A stretch of DNA of 64,000 bases from Mycobacterium sp. KBS0706 (lineage in GTDB: Bacteria; Pseudomonadota; Alphaproteobacteria; DSM-16000; Inquilinaceae). The stretch is taken from positions 1-64,000 of the forward strand of contig NZ_VCCH02000019.1 in the NCBI RefSeq assembly GCF_005938675.2, read 5' to 3'. Positions 47,934-57,400 of the stretch are shown in pieces. Under the pieces are notes generated by a model, which worked only from the letters and a program-made list of their open reading frames with translations, searched no databases and was not told the origin of the DNA. The position numbers and the translations under genes were made by a program. The stretch's first letter is position 1. Each line of letters opens with the position of its first letter.

Positions 47934-47974
47934 GTAAGGTGACTTACTATATGGAAGCTGACCGATTCCGGCAA
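47934..47974 (-). promoter_or_regulatory. emr operon promoter with overlapping MarR operator
   Basis: On the minus strand TTGCCG (47974-47969), a 17-bp spacer and TATAGT (47951-47946) form a good promoter, with the start expected about 25 nt before the MarR ATG. The perfect inverted repeat GTAAG-GTGA-CTTAC (47934-47947) overlaps the -10 and start point, as expected of an auto-repressor site. Confidence 0.7.
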
Positions 47975-48064
47975 AGCCGGAAACCATGGGCTGGGCGCAG
48001 GGCAGGCCGGCGGGAATCGCGGGACAGGACCGTAATCCTGCCGCGTGCGGAGTCGGCGATATTC

Positions 48065-48087
48065 GTTGCGAATTATTATCAATTGCG
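48065..48087. promoter_or_regulatory. Candidate iron-responsive operator before fecI
   Basis: An AT-rich, partly symmetric stretch GCGAATTATTATCAATTGCG lies 17 bp before the sigma-factor start. The core ATTATTATCAATT resembles a Fur-box half. It is the only AT-rich block in the gap. This is inference. Confidence 0.35.
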
Positions 48088-48103
48088 CCTATTCAGACGC
48101 CTC

Positions 48104-48625
48104 TTGGCCTCCTGGACGGACACGCTCGCCGCCCTCTTCACCGCGCATCGGGCGCGGCTGGAAGCCGTCGTCACCCGCCGGTCGGGCGACCGCGGCGCGG
48201 CGCCGGACCTGGTGCAGGAGGCCTTCGCCCGGATGCTGAGGTCGGACAGCGCCGGCTCGGCCGAGGCCGACACCCGCATCCTCTACGCCGTCGCCCGCAA
48301 CGCGGCGATCGACCACCGGCTGACCCAGACCCGACGCGCCCGGGCACTCGAGTCGGTGTTGCCGGAGCAGCTGTCGGCCCCGGCGCCGGGGGCCGAGCAG
48401 GATCTGGCCGGCCGCGACGCGCTGCGGGCCCTGGACGCGGCGCTGGAGGAGTTGAGCGACCGCAGCAAGGAGATCTTCATCCTCTGCCGGGTCCAGGGCG
48501 TGCCGCAGGCCGAGGCGGCGCGGCGGCTGGGCATCTCGCTCAGCGCCGTGGAGAAGCACCTGGTCCGGGCGCTGCGGCACTGCCAGTCCCGGCTGGCCGC
48601 GCATCGGGCGGAGGATCCGCGATGA
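48104..48625 (+). CDS. fecI: FecI-type ECF sigma factor
   Basis: 173 aa. Sigma region 2 (LVQEAFARML) and region 4 (KEIFILCRVQGVPQAEAARRLGISLSAVEKHLVRALRHC) are clear, and KHLVRALRHC is typical of FecI. TTG at 48104 gives MASWTDTLAALFTAHR, the usual FecI start. No ATG is available. It is followed by fecR and a TonB receptor with an STN domain, the full surface-signalling set. Confidence 0.85.
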   Translation: MASWTDTLAALFTAHRARLEAVVTRRSGDRGAAPDLVQEAFARMLRSDSAGSAEADTRILYAVARNAAIDHRLTQTRRARALESVLPEQLSAPAPGAEQDLAGRDALRALDAALEELSDRSKEIFILCRVQGVPQAEAARRLGISLSAVEKHLVRALRHCQSRLAAHRAEDPR

Positions 48626-48713
48626 TCCGGGGTGCGGGTTTCGCCGTCCGGAACGTCTATCTGGGTGAGGGCGGGATCAACCGGCGGAGCGAGCCGAGGG
48701 CCGGGCAACGGCG

Positions 48714-49697
48714 ATGAGCGAACCGATGACCGAGGCGCAGCGCGACGCGGCGGCGACCTGGCTGGTGCGCCGCCAGGACGGCCCACTGCCGCCCGCCGAC
48801 GAGGCGGCGTTCCGGTCCTGGATCGCGGCCGATCCACGCCATGCCGAAGCCCTCGGCGAGGCCGAGGTGCTGTGGCAGCAGCTGGAGGAGCCGGGCCGCC
48901 GGCTAGCGGACCGCTTCGCGGCCGACGTCCGGCGGCAGAAGCAACGGAGCTGGCTGGCCACCCTGCTGCGCCCACTCGTGGCCCTGCCCGCCCTGGGCGC
49001 GGCCGCCTGCGCCGCCCTCGCCCTCTGGGTGTTCGCACCCTCCGCCGTCGCCGATCTCGGTGCCGATGCGGTGACGGCACGCGGCGAGATCCGCGACCTG
49101 GCGCTGCCGGACGGGTCGGTGCTGCACCTGGCGGCGGACAGCGCGGTGGGGCTGGAGTTCGGCGAAGGCCTGCGGCAGGTCGAGCTGCGCCGCGGCGAGG
49201 CCTTCTTCGAGGTCCGGCCCGGCCTGCCGGCACCCTTCACCGTTTCGGCCGGCGATGCCCGGATCCGGGTGGTCGGCACCCGCTTCAATGTCGGCCGCTT
49301 CGGCGACGACGCCGAGGTGACGGTGACGGAGGGCGTGGTCGAGGTGACGGCGGGGCCGGCCTCGGTGCGGCTGACGGCGGGGCAGCAGGTCTCGGCCGAG
49401 AACGGCACCCTCTCCGCCATCGGCACGGTCGACCCGGCCGACGCAGCGGCCTGGATGCAGGGCCGGCTGGTGTTCCACCTGCGGCCGCTGGACCGCGTGG
49501 TCGCAGCGCTGCAGCGCCAGGCCCCCGGCCACATCTTGCTGTCCGGCGACCGGCTGGCTGGGATGCGCGTTTCCGGCACCTTCCCGGCCGGCGACCCCGA
49601 TGGTGCTCTGGCGGCGCTGTCCAGCTCACTCGGCCTCGGCCTGACCGAGGTCACCCCCTGGGTGCGGATCCTGCGCCGCGACGACACCGGATCGTGA
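48714..49697 (+). CDS. fecR: FecR-type anti-sigma/sigma-regulator
   Basis: 327 aa. The N-terminal cytoplasmic part (AAATWLVRRQDGPLPPADEAAFRSWIAADPRHAEAL) is typical of FecR. A membrane segment near residue 95 (LPALGAAACAALALWVF) follows, then the periplasmic FecR domain (RGEIRDLALPDGSVLHLAADS, FEVRPGLPAPFTV, RVVGTRFNV). It relays receptor occupancy to FecI. Confidence 0.93.
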   Translation: MSEPMTEAQRDAAATWLVRRQDGPLPPADEAAFRSWIAADPRHAEALGEAEVLWQQLEEPGRRLADRFAADVRRQKQRSWLATLLRPLVALPALGAAACAALALWVFAPSAVADLGADAVTARGEIRDLALPDGSVLHLAADSAVGLEFGEGLRQVELRRGEAFFEVRPGLPAPFTVSAGDARIRVVGTRFNVGRFGDDAEVTVTEGVVEVTAGPASVRLTAGQQVSAENGTLSAIGTVDPADAAAWMQGRLVFHLRPLDRVVAALQRQAPGHILLSGDRLAGMRVSGTFPAGDPDGALAALSSSLGLGLTEVTPWVRILRRDDTGS

Positions 49698-49746
49698 TTT
49701 TCTCGTCCGACATGTGCGGGTTCACCGGCGCCATTCGTTTTGCCGG

Positions 49747-49769
49747 ATGAGAGTGCGCCGCACTCTCAT
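49747..49769. promoter_or_regulatory. Perfect 23-bp palindrome before the receptor gene
   Basis: Arms ATGAGAGTGCG and CGCACTCTCAT flank one central C. It ends 5 bp before the ribosome site GGAGGGG. It could be a protein operator (iron regulator or FecI-linked) or an RNA hairpin that controls receptor translation. Confidence 0.5.
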
Positions 49770-49791
49770 TTGCGGAGGGGTGGATTCGGCG

Positions 49792-52209
49792 ATGGGGACC
49801 GGGGGAAAGCGCGGCCGCGCGATGCGGTGGCTGCTGGGGTCGACGATGCTGGCGGCGGCGCAGGGAGTGGCCTGGGCAGCGGCCGATCGACCGGCCGTGC
49901 AGCTGGCGCAGGCGGCCGACGAGGTGCATCAGTTCAGCGTCCCGGCCAAGCCGCTGGGCCAGGCGATCACCGATGTCGGCGCCGTCGGCGGCTGGAGCAT
50001 CGTGTTCGCCGACGACCGGTCCTACGACATCACCACCGCCCCCTTGTCCGGTCGCTTCACCACCGAGCAGGCGCTGCGTCGGCTTCTCAACGGCACCGGC
50101 TTCGCCCTGCGGGTCACGGGCGACCGCAGCGCCACCATCGTGCCGCTGGCGCCAGCCGGCCAGTCCGGCGACGGCGGCCTCGCCCTCGATCCGATCATCG
50201 TGCAGGGCGCTGGCGCCGGGCCCTGGGGGCCGGTGCAGGGCTACGTCGCCGAGGACAGCACCGCCGGCAGCAAGACCGACACGCCGCTGATCGAGACGCC
50301 GCAATCGATCTCGGTCATCACCCGCGATGAGATGACGGCGCAGGGGGTGGAGAGCCTGGCCCAGGCGCTGCGCTACACCCCCGGCGTGGCCGGCGAGCTG
50401 TACGGCAACGACGTCCGCAGCTTCGGCCTGCAGATGCGCGGCTTCACCGTCGGCAACGACGCCTTCTACCTGAACGGGTTGCGCATGCGCGGCAGCGACT
50501 ACGGCCTGTTCAACGCGCTCGACCCCTATGGCGCCGAGCGGATCGAGGTGCTGCGCGGCCCGACCTCCGTCCTGTACGGGCAGAACAGTCCGGGCGGCCT
50601 GATCAACTATGTCAGCAAGCGGCCGGGCGAGGACCCGTTCCGCGAGATCGAGTTCGGCGCCGGCAGCTTCGGTCGTTACCAGGGCCAGTTCGACCTGAAC
50701 GGGGCGCTGACCGAGGACGGCACCTGGCTGGGCCGCGCCACCGGGCTGGTGCGGGAGGGCGGCACCCAGACCGACTTCGTCGACGACGACCGCATCTTCA
50801 TCGCCCCTGCCCTGACCTTCCGGCCGAACGACGACACCAGCCTGACCCTGCTGGGGCATTACCAGCGCGACCGCACCGAATGGGGCATGCAGTACCTGCC
50901 GGCCTCCGGCACCGTGTTCCGCAGTCCCTTCGGCCGGATGCCGGCCAGCCGCTTCGTCGGCGAGCCGGGCTTCGACGACTACAACACCACGACAGCCTCG
51001 GCCGGATGGCTGTTCGAGCACCGCTTCGACGACACCTGGACCGTCCGCCAGAACGCCCGCTACAGCTACCTCGACCACGACGAGAAGGGCGTGTTCGGCG
51101 GCGGGCTGCAGGAGGACGGCCGCACCTATGACCGCTACGCCGATGCCGGCGGCGCCCGGTTCGACGGCTTCGCCGTCGACAACCAGGTCCAGGCCAAATT
51201 CGACACCGGCGCGGTCGGCCACACCGTGCTGGCCGGCCTCGATTATCAGAGCGCCAGCTACAACGACTACGCCTCCAGCGGCGAGGTCGACCCGATCGAC
51301 ATCTTCGATCCGAAATACGGGGCGCCGATCGGGCCGCTGACGCCCTACACCGACAAGGATGTCAGCGTCGGGCAAACCGGTGTCTACCTGCAGGACCAGA
51401 TCGCCTGGCAGAACTGGCGGCTGATCCTGGGCGGCCGGCACGATTGGACCTATACGGATTCGGTCGAGCGCCTGACCGATGAGCGGAACTACCAGGAGGA
51501 CAGCGCCTTCACCTGGCGCGCCGGGCTGGTCTATCTCTCCGATATCGGCCTGGCGCCCTATTTCAGCTATTCCGAATCCTTCCAGCCCAGCATCGGCATC
51601 GGCAGCGACGGCCAGGTGTTCAAGCCGGAGACCGGCCGGCAATACGAGATCGGCCTGAAATACCAGCCGCCCGGCGCCAACGCCTTCATCACCGTGTCGG
51701 CCTATGAGCTGACCAAGCAGAACCTGGTCCGCTATGTCGGCCTCGACACCATCCAGACCGGCGAGGTGCGGGTGCGCGGGGTCGAGCTGGAGGCGGTGGC
51801 CAGCTTCGATTTCGGCCTCGACGTCACCGCCGCCTACACCTACACCGACGCCGAGATCACCGACGACGGCGAGGGCAACAAGGGCAACACGCCGTTCGGC
51901 GTGCCGCAGCACCGCGCCTCGGTCTGGGCCGACTACACCATCCATGGCGGCAGCTGGAACGGCATCGGCTTCGGCGGCGGCATCCGCTATATCGGCGGCA
52001 GCGAGGGCGACGACGCCAACACCTTCGACGTGCCGGACGCCACCCTGTTCGACGCCGCGATCCATTACGACTGGCGCGAGCTGCGCTTCCAGGTCAATGC
52101 CAGCAACCTGTTCGACCGCACCTATGTCGCCTCCTGCTACGATGCCGGCTTCGGCTGCTTCTACGGCGAAGGCCGCAAGGTGGTCGGCACGGTCCGCTAC
52201 CGCTGGTAG
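49792..52209 (+). CDS. TonB-dependent siderophore receptor with STN domain
   Basis: 805 aa. After a signal peptide (MRWLLGSTMLAAAQGVAWAAA), an STN domain (HQFSVPAKPLGQAITDV to FALRVTG, about residues 45-110 of the mature region) signals to FecR. The plug has TPQSISVITRDEM and the barrel ends GRKVVGTVRYRW. It belongs to the ferrichrome/FhuA-like receptor group. The ATG at 49792 is chosen, but one at 49822 gives a neater signal peptide. The ligand is probably a hydroxamate siderophore, given the FhuD/FhuB genes downstream. Confidence 0.9.
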   Translation: MGTGGKRGRAMRWLLGSTMLAAAQGVAWAAADRPAVQLAQAADEVHQFSVPAKPLGQAITDVGAVGGWSIVFADDRSYDITTAPLSGRFTTEQALRRLLNGTGFALRVTGDRSATIVPLAPAGQSGDGGLALDPIIVQGAGAGPWGPVQGYVAEDSTAGSKTDTPLIETPQSISVITRDEMTAQGVESLAQALRYTPGVAGELYGNDVRSFGLQMRGFTVGNDAFYLNGLRMRGSDYGLFNALDPYGAERIEVLRGPTSVLYGQNSPGGLINYVSKRPGEDPFREIEFGAGSFGRYQGQFDLNGALTEDGTWLGRATGLVREGGTQTDFVDDDRIFIAPALTFRPNDDTSLTLLGHYQRDRTEWGMQYLPASGTVFRSPFGRMPASRFVGEPGFDDYNTTTASAGWLFEHRFDDTWTVRQNARYSYLDHDEKGVFGGGLQEDGRTYDRYADAGGARFDGFAVDNQVQAKFDTGAVGHTVLAGLDYQSASYNDYASSGEVDPIDIFDPKYGAPIGPLTPYTDKDVSVGQTGVYLQDQIAWQNWRLILGGRHDWTYTDSVERLTDERNYQEDSAFTWRAGLVYLSDIGLAPYFSYSESFQPSIGIGSDGQVFKPETGRQYEIGLKYQPPGANAFITVSAYELTKQNLVRYVGLDTIQTGEVRVRGVELEAVASFDFGLDVTAAYTYTDAEITDDGEGNKGNTPFGVPQHRASVWADYTIHGGSWNGIGFGGGIRYIGGSEGDDANTFDVPDATLFDAAIHYDWRELRFQVNASNLFDRTYVASCYDAGFGCFYGEGRKVVGTVRYRW

Positions 52210-52211
52210 CG

Positions 52212-53054
52212 ATGCCGACCCGGCGCGCCCTGCTGGCCACGGCCGCGGGCCTGGCGCTGCGCCCGGCCCGCGCGGCGGCGCCGATGCGGCTGGCCTGCCT
52301 GGAATGGACCTCGGCCGAGATGCTGCTGTCGCTCGGCGTCGCGCCGATGGCGGTCTGCGACACCAAGGGCTATCGCGACTGGGTGCTGGCGCCGGAGCCG
52401 CCGGCCGGCACCATCGACCTCGGCTCCCGCGGCGAGCCGAATCTGGAGCTGCTGCAGGCGCTGAAGCCGGAGCTGATCCTGGCGGTGTTCGACAGCGGCT
52501 TCGAGCGGGCCGACTTCGCCCCCTATGCGCCGCTGTTCGACGTGCCGTTCCACAGCGGCGCCCCCTATCAGGGCGCGCAGGAGGAGACGCGGCGGCTGGG
52601 CGAGCGCATCGGCCGCGCCGGCGAGGCCGACGCGCTGATCGCGCGGACCGAGGCCGAGATCGCCGCCGCCCGCGCCAGGCTGCGACATGACCCGGACGTG
52701 CCGGTCTGCCCCTTCTCCTTCTTCGACGACCGGCATCTGCGGATCTATGGCGGCGGGCTGCTGCAGGACGTGCTGGTCCGGCTGGGCCTACGCAACGCCT
52801 GGGCCGGCCCGGTCAACGACTGGGGCATCGCCACCGTCGGGCTGGAGCAGCTGGCGACGATCGGCGAGGCCCGGCTGGTGTGCCTGGAGCCGATCCCCCC
52901 GCATGCCCGCCGGCTGATGGCCGAAAGCACGCTGTGGGCCCATCTGCCGGCGGTCCGGCGCGGCCCGATGGCGGTGATCCCGACCGTCTGGCCGTTCGGC
53001 GGCCTGGCCGCGGCCTCCCGCTTCGCCGGGCTGCTGGCCGAGCGGCTGGCATGA
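52212..53054 (+). CDS. fhuD: Siderophore-binding periplasmic protein, FhuD-like
   Basis: 280 aa. A twin-arginine-like start (MPTRRALLATAAGLAL) ending ARAAA predicts export. The body is a class III periplasmic binding protein: LACLEWTSAEMLLSLGVAPMAV, DLGSRGEPNLELLQALKPELIL and GGLLQDVLVRLGLRNAW. It starts 2 bp after the receptor stop and overlaps fhuB by 4 nt (ATGA). Confidence 0.9.
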   Translation: MPTRRALLATAAGLALRPARAAAPMRLACLEWTSAEMLLSLGVAPMAVCDTKGYRDWVLAPEPPAGTIDLGSRGEPNLELLQALKPELILAVFDSGFERADFAPYAPLFDVPFHSGAPYQGAQEETRRLGERIGRAGEADALIARTEAEIAAARARLRHDPDVPVCPFSFFDDRHLRIYGGGLLQDVLVRLGLRNAWAGPVNDWGIATVGLEQLATIGEARLVCLEPIPPHARRLMAESTLWAHLPAVRRGPMAVIPTVWPFGGLAAASRFAGLLAERLA

Positions 53055-55023
53055 CCGCCGTGGCGCTCCCGGCACCGGCGCGGCGCGGCTGGCCGGTGGC
53101 CCTGCTGGTGATCGCCGCCGTGGCCCTGACGGTGTGGAGCGCGACGGCGCTGCTGCCGCCCGGGCTGTGGCTGGCGGCGTCGTGGTCGCCCGACCTGACC
53201 GATCCCGGCCAGCTGCTGTTCCGCCATGCCTTCCTGCCGCGGCTCGCCGTCTCCTGGCTGGCCGGGGCGGCGCTGGGCCTGGCCGGCACGATCTTCCAGC
53301 AGGTGCTGCGCAACCCGCTGGCCGAACCGACCACGCTCGCACCTCGGCCGGCGCCGGGCTGGCGCTGGCCGCCGCCGGCCTGTACGCCCCGGCGCTACTG
53401 GCGCATGGCCGCGAGGGCGTGGCCCTGGCCGGCGCCGCCCTGGCCACCCTCGCCGTGTTCGGCCTGGCCGGGCGCCGCCTGGCGCCGATGACGCTGATCC
53501 TGGCCGGGCTGGTGGTCAGCCTGACCTGCGGGTCGGCCGGCGCCCTGCTGGTCCTGCTGCACCGCGAGTACATGACCGAGCTGTTCATGTGGCAGAGCGG
53601 GTCGCTGGTCCAGACCGGCGACGCCACGGCGCTGGCGCTGCTGCCGCGGCTGGCGGCGGCGGCGGTGCTGGCGGCACTGCTGGCCCGGCCGCTGGCGCTG
53701 CTGGAGCTGGAGGATGCCGGCGCCGCCGGGCTGGGCCTGTCGCCGGCCCGCACCCGCCTGGCCGGGCTGGCGGTCGCGGTGGGGCTGAGCGCCGCGGTGG
53801 TCACGGCGGTCGGGGTGATCGGCTTCGTCGGCCTGGCCGCCCCGGCGATGGCGCGGCTGTGCGGTGCCCGCACCCTGCGGCAGCGGCTGGCCGCGGCGCC
53901 GCTGGCCGGGGCGCTGCTGCTGTGGCTGGCCGACCAGCTTGCGCAGCATGCCCCTTTCGCCGACGAGATCCCGGCCGGAACGGTCACGGCGCTGCTCGGC
54001 GCGCCGCTGCTGCTGGCGCTGCTGCCGCGGCTGCGCCTGGCCGGGAGCACCGCCCCGACCGCCCCGTCGCGCGACCGGACCGGCCGCCCTGCCTTGTGGC
54101 TGGGTCTCGGGCTGGCGCTGCTGGTGATCGCCACGGCGGCGGCGCTGCTGTTCGGGCGCGACGCCGACGGATGGGGGTGGGCCGCCGACGTGCCCGCCCT
54201 GCTGCCGCTGCGGGCACCCCGCGCGGCCACCGCGCTCTTCGCCGGGGCGGTGCTGGGCATGGCCGGCACGCTGCTGCAGCGCATGACCGGCAATCCGATG
54301 GCGGCGCCGGAGATGCTGGGCATCTCGGCCGGCGCCTCGACCGGCGTGGTCCTGCTGCTGCTGGCGGTGCCCGGCTTCGACCGCTTCGCCACCCTGGCCG
54401 CCGCCGCGGTCGGGGCGCTGGCGACGCTGGCGGTGCTGCTGCTGATCGCCCGCCGCCCGTCGGCCGCGCCGGAGCGGCTGCTGCTGGCCGGGGTGGCGCT
54501 GGCGACCATGTTCTCCGGCCTCGCCGCGGTGGTGCTGGCCGGCGACGACCCGCGGGTCGACCGGCTGCTGGCCTGGATGTCCGGCTCGACCTACCACGCC
54601 GGCCTGCCCGAGACCGCGGTCGCCGCCATGGCCGCCGTGGCGATGCTGGCCCTGGCGCCGCTGACCGCGCGCTGGCTGGAGATCCTGCCGCTGGGCGCTA
54701 CCCCAGCCCGCGCTTTGGGGCTGGACCCGGCCCGGGCCCGGCTGGCGCTGCTGCCGCTGGTGGCGGTGCCAGTGGCGGCGGCAACCCTGGCGATCGGCCC
54801 CTTGAGCTTCGTCGGGCTGATGGCGCCGCACATGGCGCGGCTGGCCGGCTTCCGCCGGGCCTTGCCGCAGCTGCTGGCCTCGGCCCTGGCCGGCGCCCTG
54901 ATCCTGCTGCTCGCCGACTGGCTGGGCCGCACCCTGATCTTCCCCTGGCAGGTCCCGGCCGGGCTGCTGGCCGCCTTCATCGGCGGGCCATACCTGCTGT
55001 GGCTGCTGCGGCGCGGAGCCTAG
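53051..55023 (+). pseudogene. fhuB: Siderophore ABC permease FhuB, frameshifted
   Basis: The full product would be about 657 aa, a fused two-domain FecCD permease like FhuB. It reads in frame from 53051 to QQVLRNPLAEPTTL, then loses one G near 53339 (CTCGCACCTCGG where CTCGGCACCTCGG is expected). The next frame continues with TSAGAGLALAAAGLYAP and runs to 55023, carrying NPMAAPEMLGISAGAS in the second half. Without repair, translation stops at 53491 after about 146 aa. It could be a real mutation or a sequencing error. No fhuC ATPase follows. Confidence 0.82.
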
Positions 55024-57143
55024 CGCAGCCACACCCGCGCCGTGGCCGTCGCTCCGGTGGCGTCGATCACGGTGATCTGGGCGGCGCCCGGGCCGGGCGG
55101 GGTCCAGTCGGCATCGCGCTTCAGCGGCGAGGACGGGATCGGCCTGCCGTCGACCATCCACAGGAACGGCCGGCGCCCGCCGATGGCGACCAGGGACAGC
55201 GAGGCGAAGCGGTCGCCGTCGCGCGGCCGTTCCACCGCCGCGCCGTCGGCCGGGAAGGCGATCGACAGCGGCTCGATTCCGGCCAGCGACGGCAGCGGCG
55301 CCAGCGTGACCGGGCCGGCGGCCAGACGCTTCAGCCGCGGCGGCAGGTCTTCCGCCCGCACCACCGGGGTGCCGGACGGCGCCGGGCCGACCACGTCGCG
55401 GGCCGGCGGCGGCAGCAGGGCGAAGGCGCGGAACAGCAGTGGCGCGGCGGTGTTGCGGCCGAAGCGGTCGGGGCTGGGCGACCCGTCAGGCCGGCCGACC
55501 CAGATGCCGATCGTGTGCTCGGCGTCGAAGCCGATCGCCCAGGCGTCGCGGAAGCCGTAGGAGGTGCCGGTCTTGAAGGCGATGCGGCGGCCGTCGCGCA
55601 TCAGCCCTGGATCGGCCATGGCCACCGGCGGCGGGGCCGAAGCGAGAATGTCGGTGACGTACCAGGCCGCGGAGGGGTCGAGGATATGCGGCCCGTCATT
55701 GCCGGAGGGCGGGGCGTCGGCGCGCCAGACCAAATCGGGCAGGACGCCGCCACGGGCGATGCCGGCATAGAGGCGGACGAGGTCGAGCAGCGTGGTGCCG
55801 CCGCCGCCCAGCGCCACGGCCAGGCTGGGCAGCACCGTCGGGTCGTCGAAGCGCAGCGGCGCGCCGGCCTGGCGCAGCCGGGCGGCGAAACGGGCCGGGC
55901 CGACATGGTCCAGCATCTGCACCGCCGGGATGTTCAGCGACCGCTGCAGCGCCTCGCGCACCGAAACCTCGCCGGAATAGCCGGGGTCGAAATTGGTCGG
56001 GGCGTAGTCGCCGAAGCGCATCGGCAGGTCCAGCACCACCGTCTCCGGCAGGATGATGCGGTCCTCGAACCCCATGCCGTAGATGAAGGGCTTCAGCGCC
56101 GAGCCGGGCGAGCGCACGGCGCGGGCGAGGTCCATCTGGCCGTCGCGCCGCTCCTCGAAGAAGGTGCCAGAGCCGAGATAGCCGACCACCCGCCCGGTCG
56201 CGTTCTCGACCACCACCGCGGCCAGGTTGCTGCTGGCGTCGAGGCCGCGCAGCGACCGGTCGGCCAGCTCCTCCAGCCCCGCCTGCAGCCGGCCGTCGAT
56301 GGTGCTGCGCAGCACCTCCTGGCCACGATTCTCGGCCAGCAGCCGCTCCGCCAGATGCGGCGCCCGGAACGGCAGCGGCTGGCGCATGGCAGGGGTCGGC
56401 TGCTCGGTCGCCTCGCGCGCCGCCTCCGGGTCCAGCGCCCCGGCCGCGGCGACGCGCAGCAGCACCCGGTCGCGGGCGTGGCGGGCCGCCTGCGGGAAGC
56501 GGTCGGGCCGCAGCCGGGTGGGCGATTGCGGCAGCGCCACCAGCAGCGCCGCCTCGCCCGGCGTCAGCAGCTTCGGCTCCTTGCCGAAATAGGCCAGCGA
56601 GGCGGCGCGCACGCCTTCGAGATTGCCGCCGAACGGTGCGAGGGTCAGGTAGATGCCGAGGATCTCGTCCTTCGAGTAATGCGCCTCGAGCTGGAGCGCC
56701 CGCGCCATCTCGATCAGCTTGGAGCCGAGGGTGCGCGGCCGCGGCTCCAACAGCCGCACCGCCTGCATCGTCAGGGTCGAGGCGCCGGAGACGACGCCGC
56801 CGTGCCGGACCATCTGGCCGAAGGCGCGGGCGGTCGACAGCGGGTCGACGCCGAGATGCTCGCGGAAGCGCTTGTCCTCATAGGCCTGCAGCAAGGCGAG
56901 GTAGAGCGGCGACACGTCCGCAACCGTCGCCCGCAGCCGCCAGGTGCCGTCGCGGGCGGTGAAGGCGCGCAGCAGTTGCCCATCCTTGTCGAGCACGATG
57001 GCGGAGCGGTCGAGATAGCGGTCGAGCGCCGGCGGGTAGCGCGCATCGAGCCACAGCGCGGCGCCGACGACTAGCGCGGCGAGGGCGATGCCTGCCCCCG
57101 CCCCGATCGCGATCCGCCGCCAGAGTGCCCGTGCCGTCGTCAT
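55020..57143 (-). CDS. pbpC: Penicillin-binding protein 1C
   Basis: 707 aa. A membrane segment (IAIGAGAGIALAALVVGAALWL) is followed by the GT51 glycosyltransferase domain (AYEDKRFREHLGVD, GASTLTMQAVRL). The transpeptidase has SALKP (SxxK), SLN and KTGTS. The C-terminal BiPBP_C domain ends WMVDGRPIPSS onward. PBP1C is often beside an alpha-2-macroglobulin gene, absent here. Its 3' end overlaps fhuB by 4 bp in convergent orientation. Confidence 0.94.
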   Translation of the reverse strand: MTTARALWRRIAIGAGAGIALAALVVGAALWLDARYPPALDRYLDRSAIVLDKDGQLLRAFTARDGTWRLRATVADVSPLYLALLQAYEDKRFREHLGVDPLSTARAFGQMVRHGGVVSGASTLTMQAVRLLEPRPRTLGSKLIEMARALQLEAHYSKDEILGIYLTLAPFGGNLEGVRAASLAYFGKEPKLLTPGEAALLVALPQSPTRLRPDRFPQAARHARDRVLLRVAAAGALDPEAAREATEQPTPAMRQPLPFRAPHLAERLLAENRGQEVLRSTIDGRLQAGLEELADRSLRGLDASSNLAAVVVENATGRVVGYLGSGTFFEERRDGQMDLARAVRSPGSALKPFIYGMGFEDRIILPETVVLDLPMRFGDYAPTNFDPGYSGEVSVREALQRSLNIPAVQMLDHVGPARFAARLRQAGAPLRFDDPTVLPSLAVALGGGGTTLLDLVRLYAGIARGGVLPDLVWRADAPPSGNDGPHILDPSAAWYVTDILASAPPPVAMADPGLMRDGRRIAFKTGTSYGFRDAWAIGFDAEHTIGIWVGRPDGSPSPDRFGRNTAAPLLFRAFALLPPPARDVVGPAPSGTPVVRAEDLPPRLKRLAAGPVTLAPLPSLAGIEPLSIAFPADGAAVERPRDGDRFASLSLVAIGGRRPFLWMVDGRPIPSSPLKRDADWTPPGPGAAQITVIDATGATATARVWLR

Positions 57144-57400
57144 CTCGACATTCTAGCGCAGCCGGTGGCGGATTGATGGCTGAAGAGAAGCGGATCCTTT
57201 GGTCCATCCGAGCGATTCCGCTGGATTCCGGCTCCGACGTCGCGTTCTCTCTATCCGGAGATTCTGCAGTGGGGGTTCAGGGCGCTCGACCGGCAGGCTG
57301 ATGTCTCGAGCCGGCGCTCCACGGCATCCCACCCTATCCCGACTTCATGCCGATCCGTGACGGCGTCACGGGCCGCGAATCTGTGCGGAGATCATTCGAG
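57144..57400. other. Intergenic region upstream of the second RTX gene
   Basis: 257 bp between the divergent pbpC and RTX genes. It probably holds both promoters. I see no clear -35/-10 pair and no strong inverted repeat. Confidence 0.4.

Noticed and set aside
53226..57074. Very long open frame across fhuB and pbpC
   Set aside because: It is an antisense or out-of-frame shadow of the fhuB and pbpC coding regions, with low-complexity Arg/Gly/Ala sequence.
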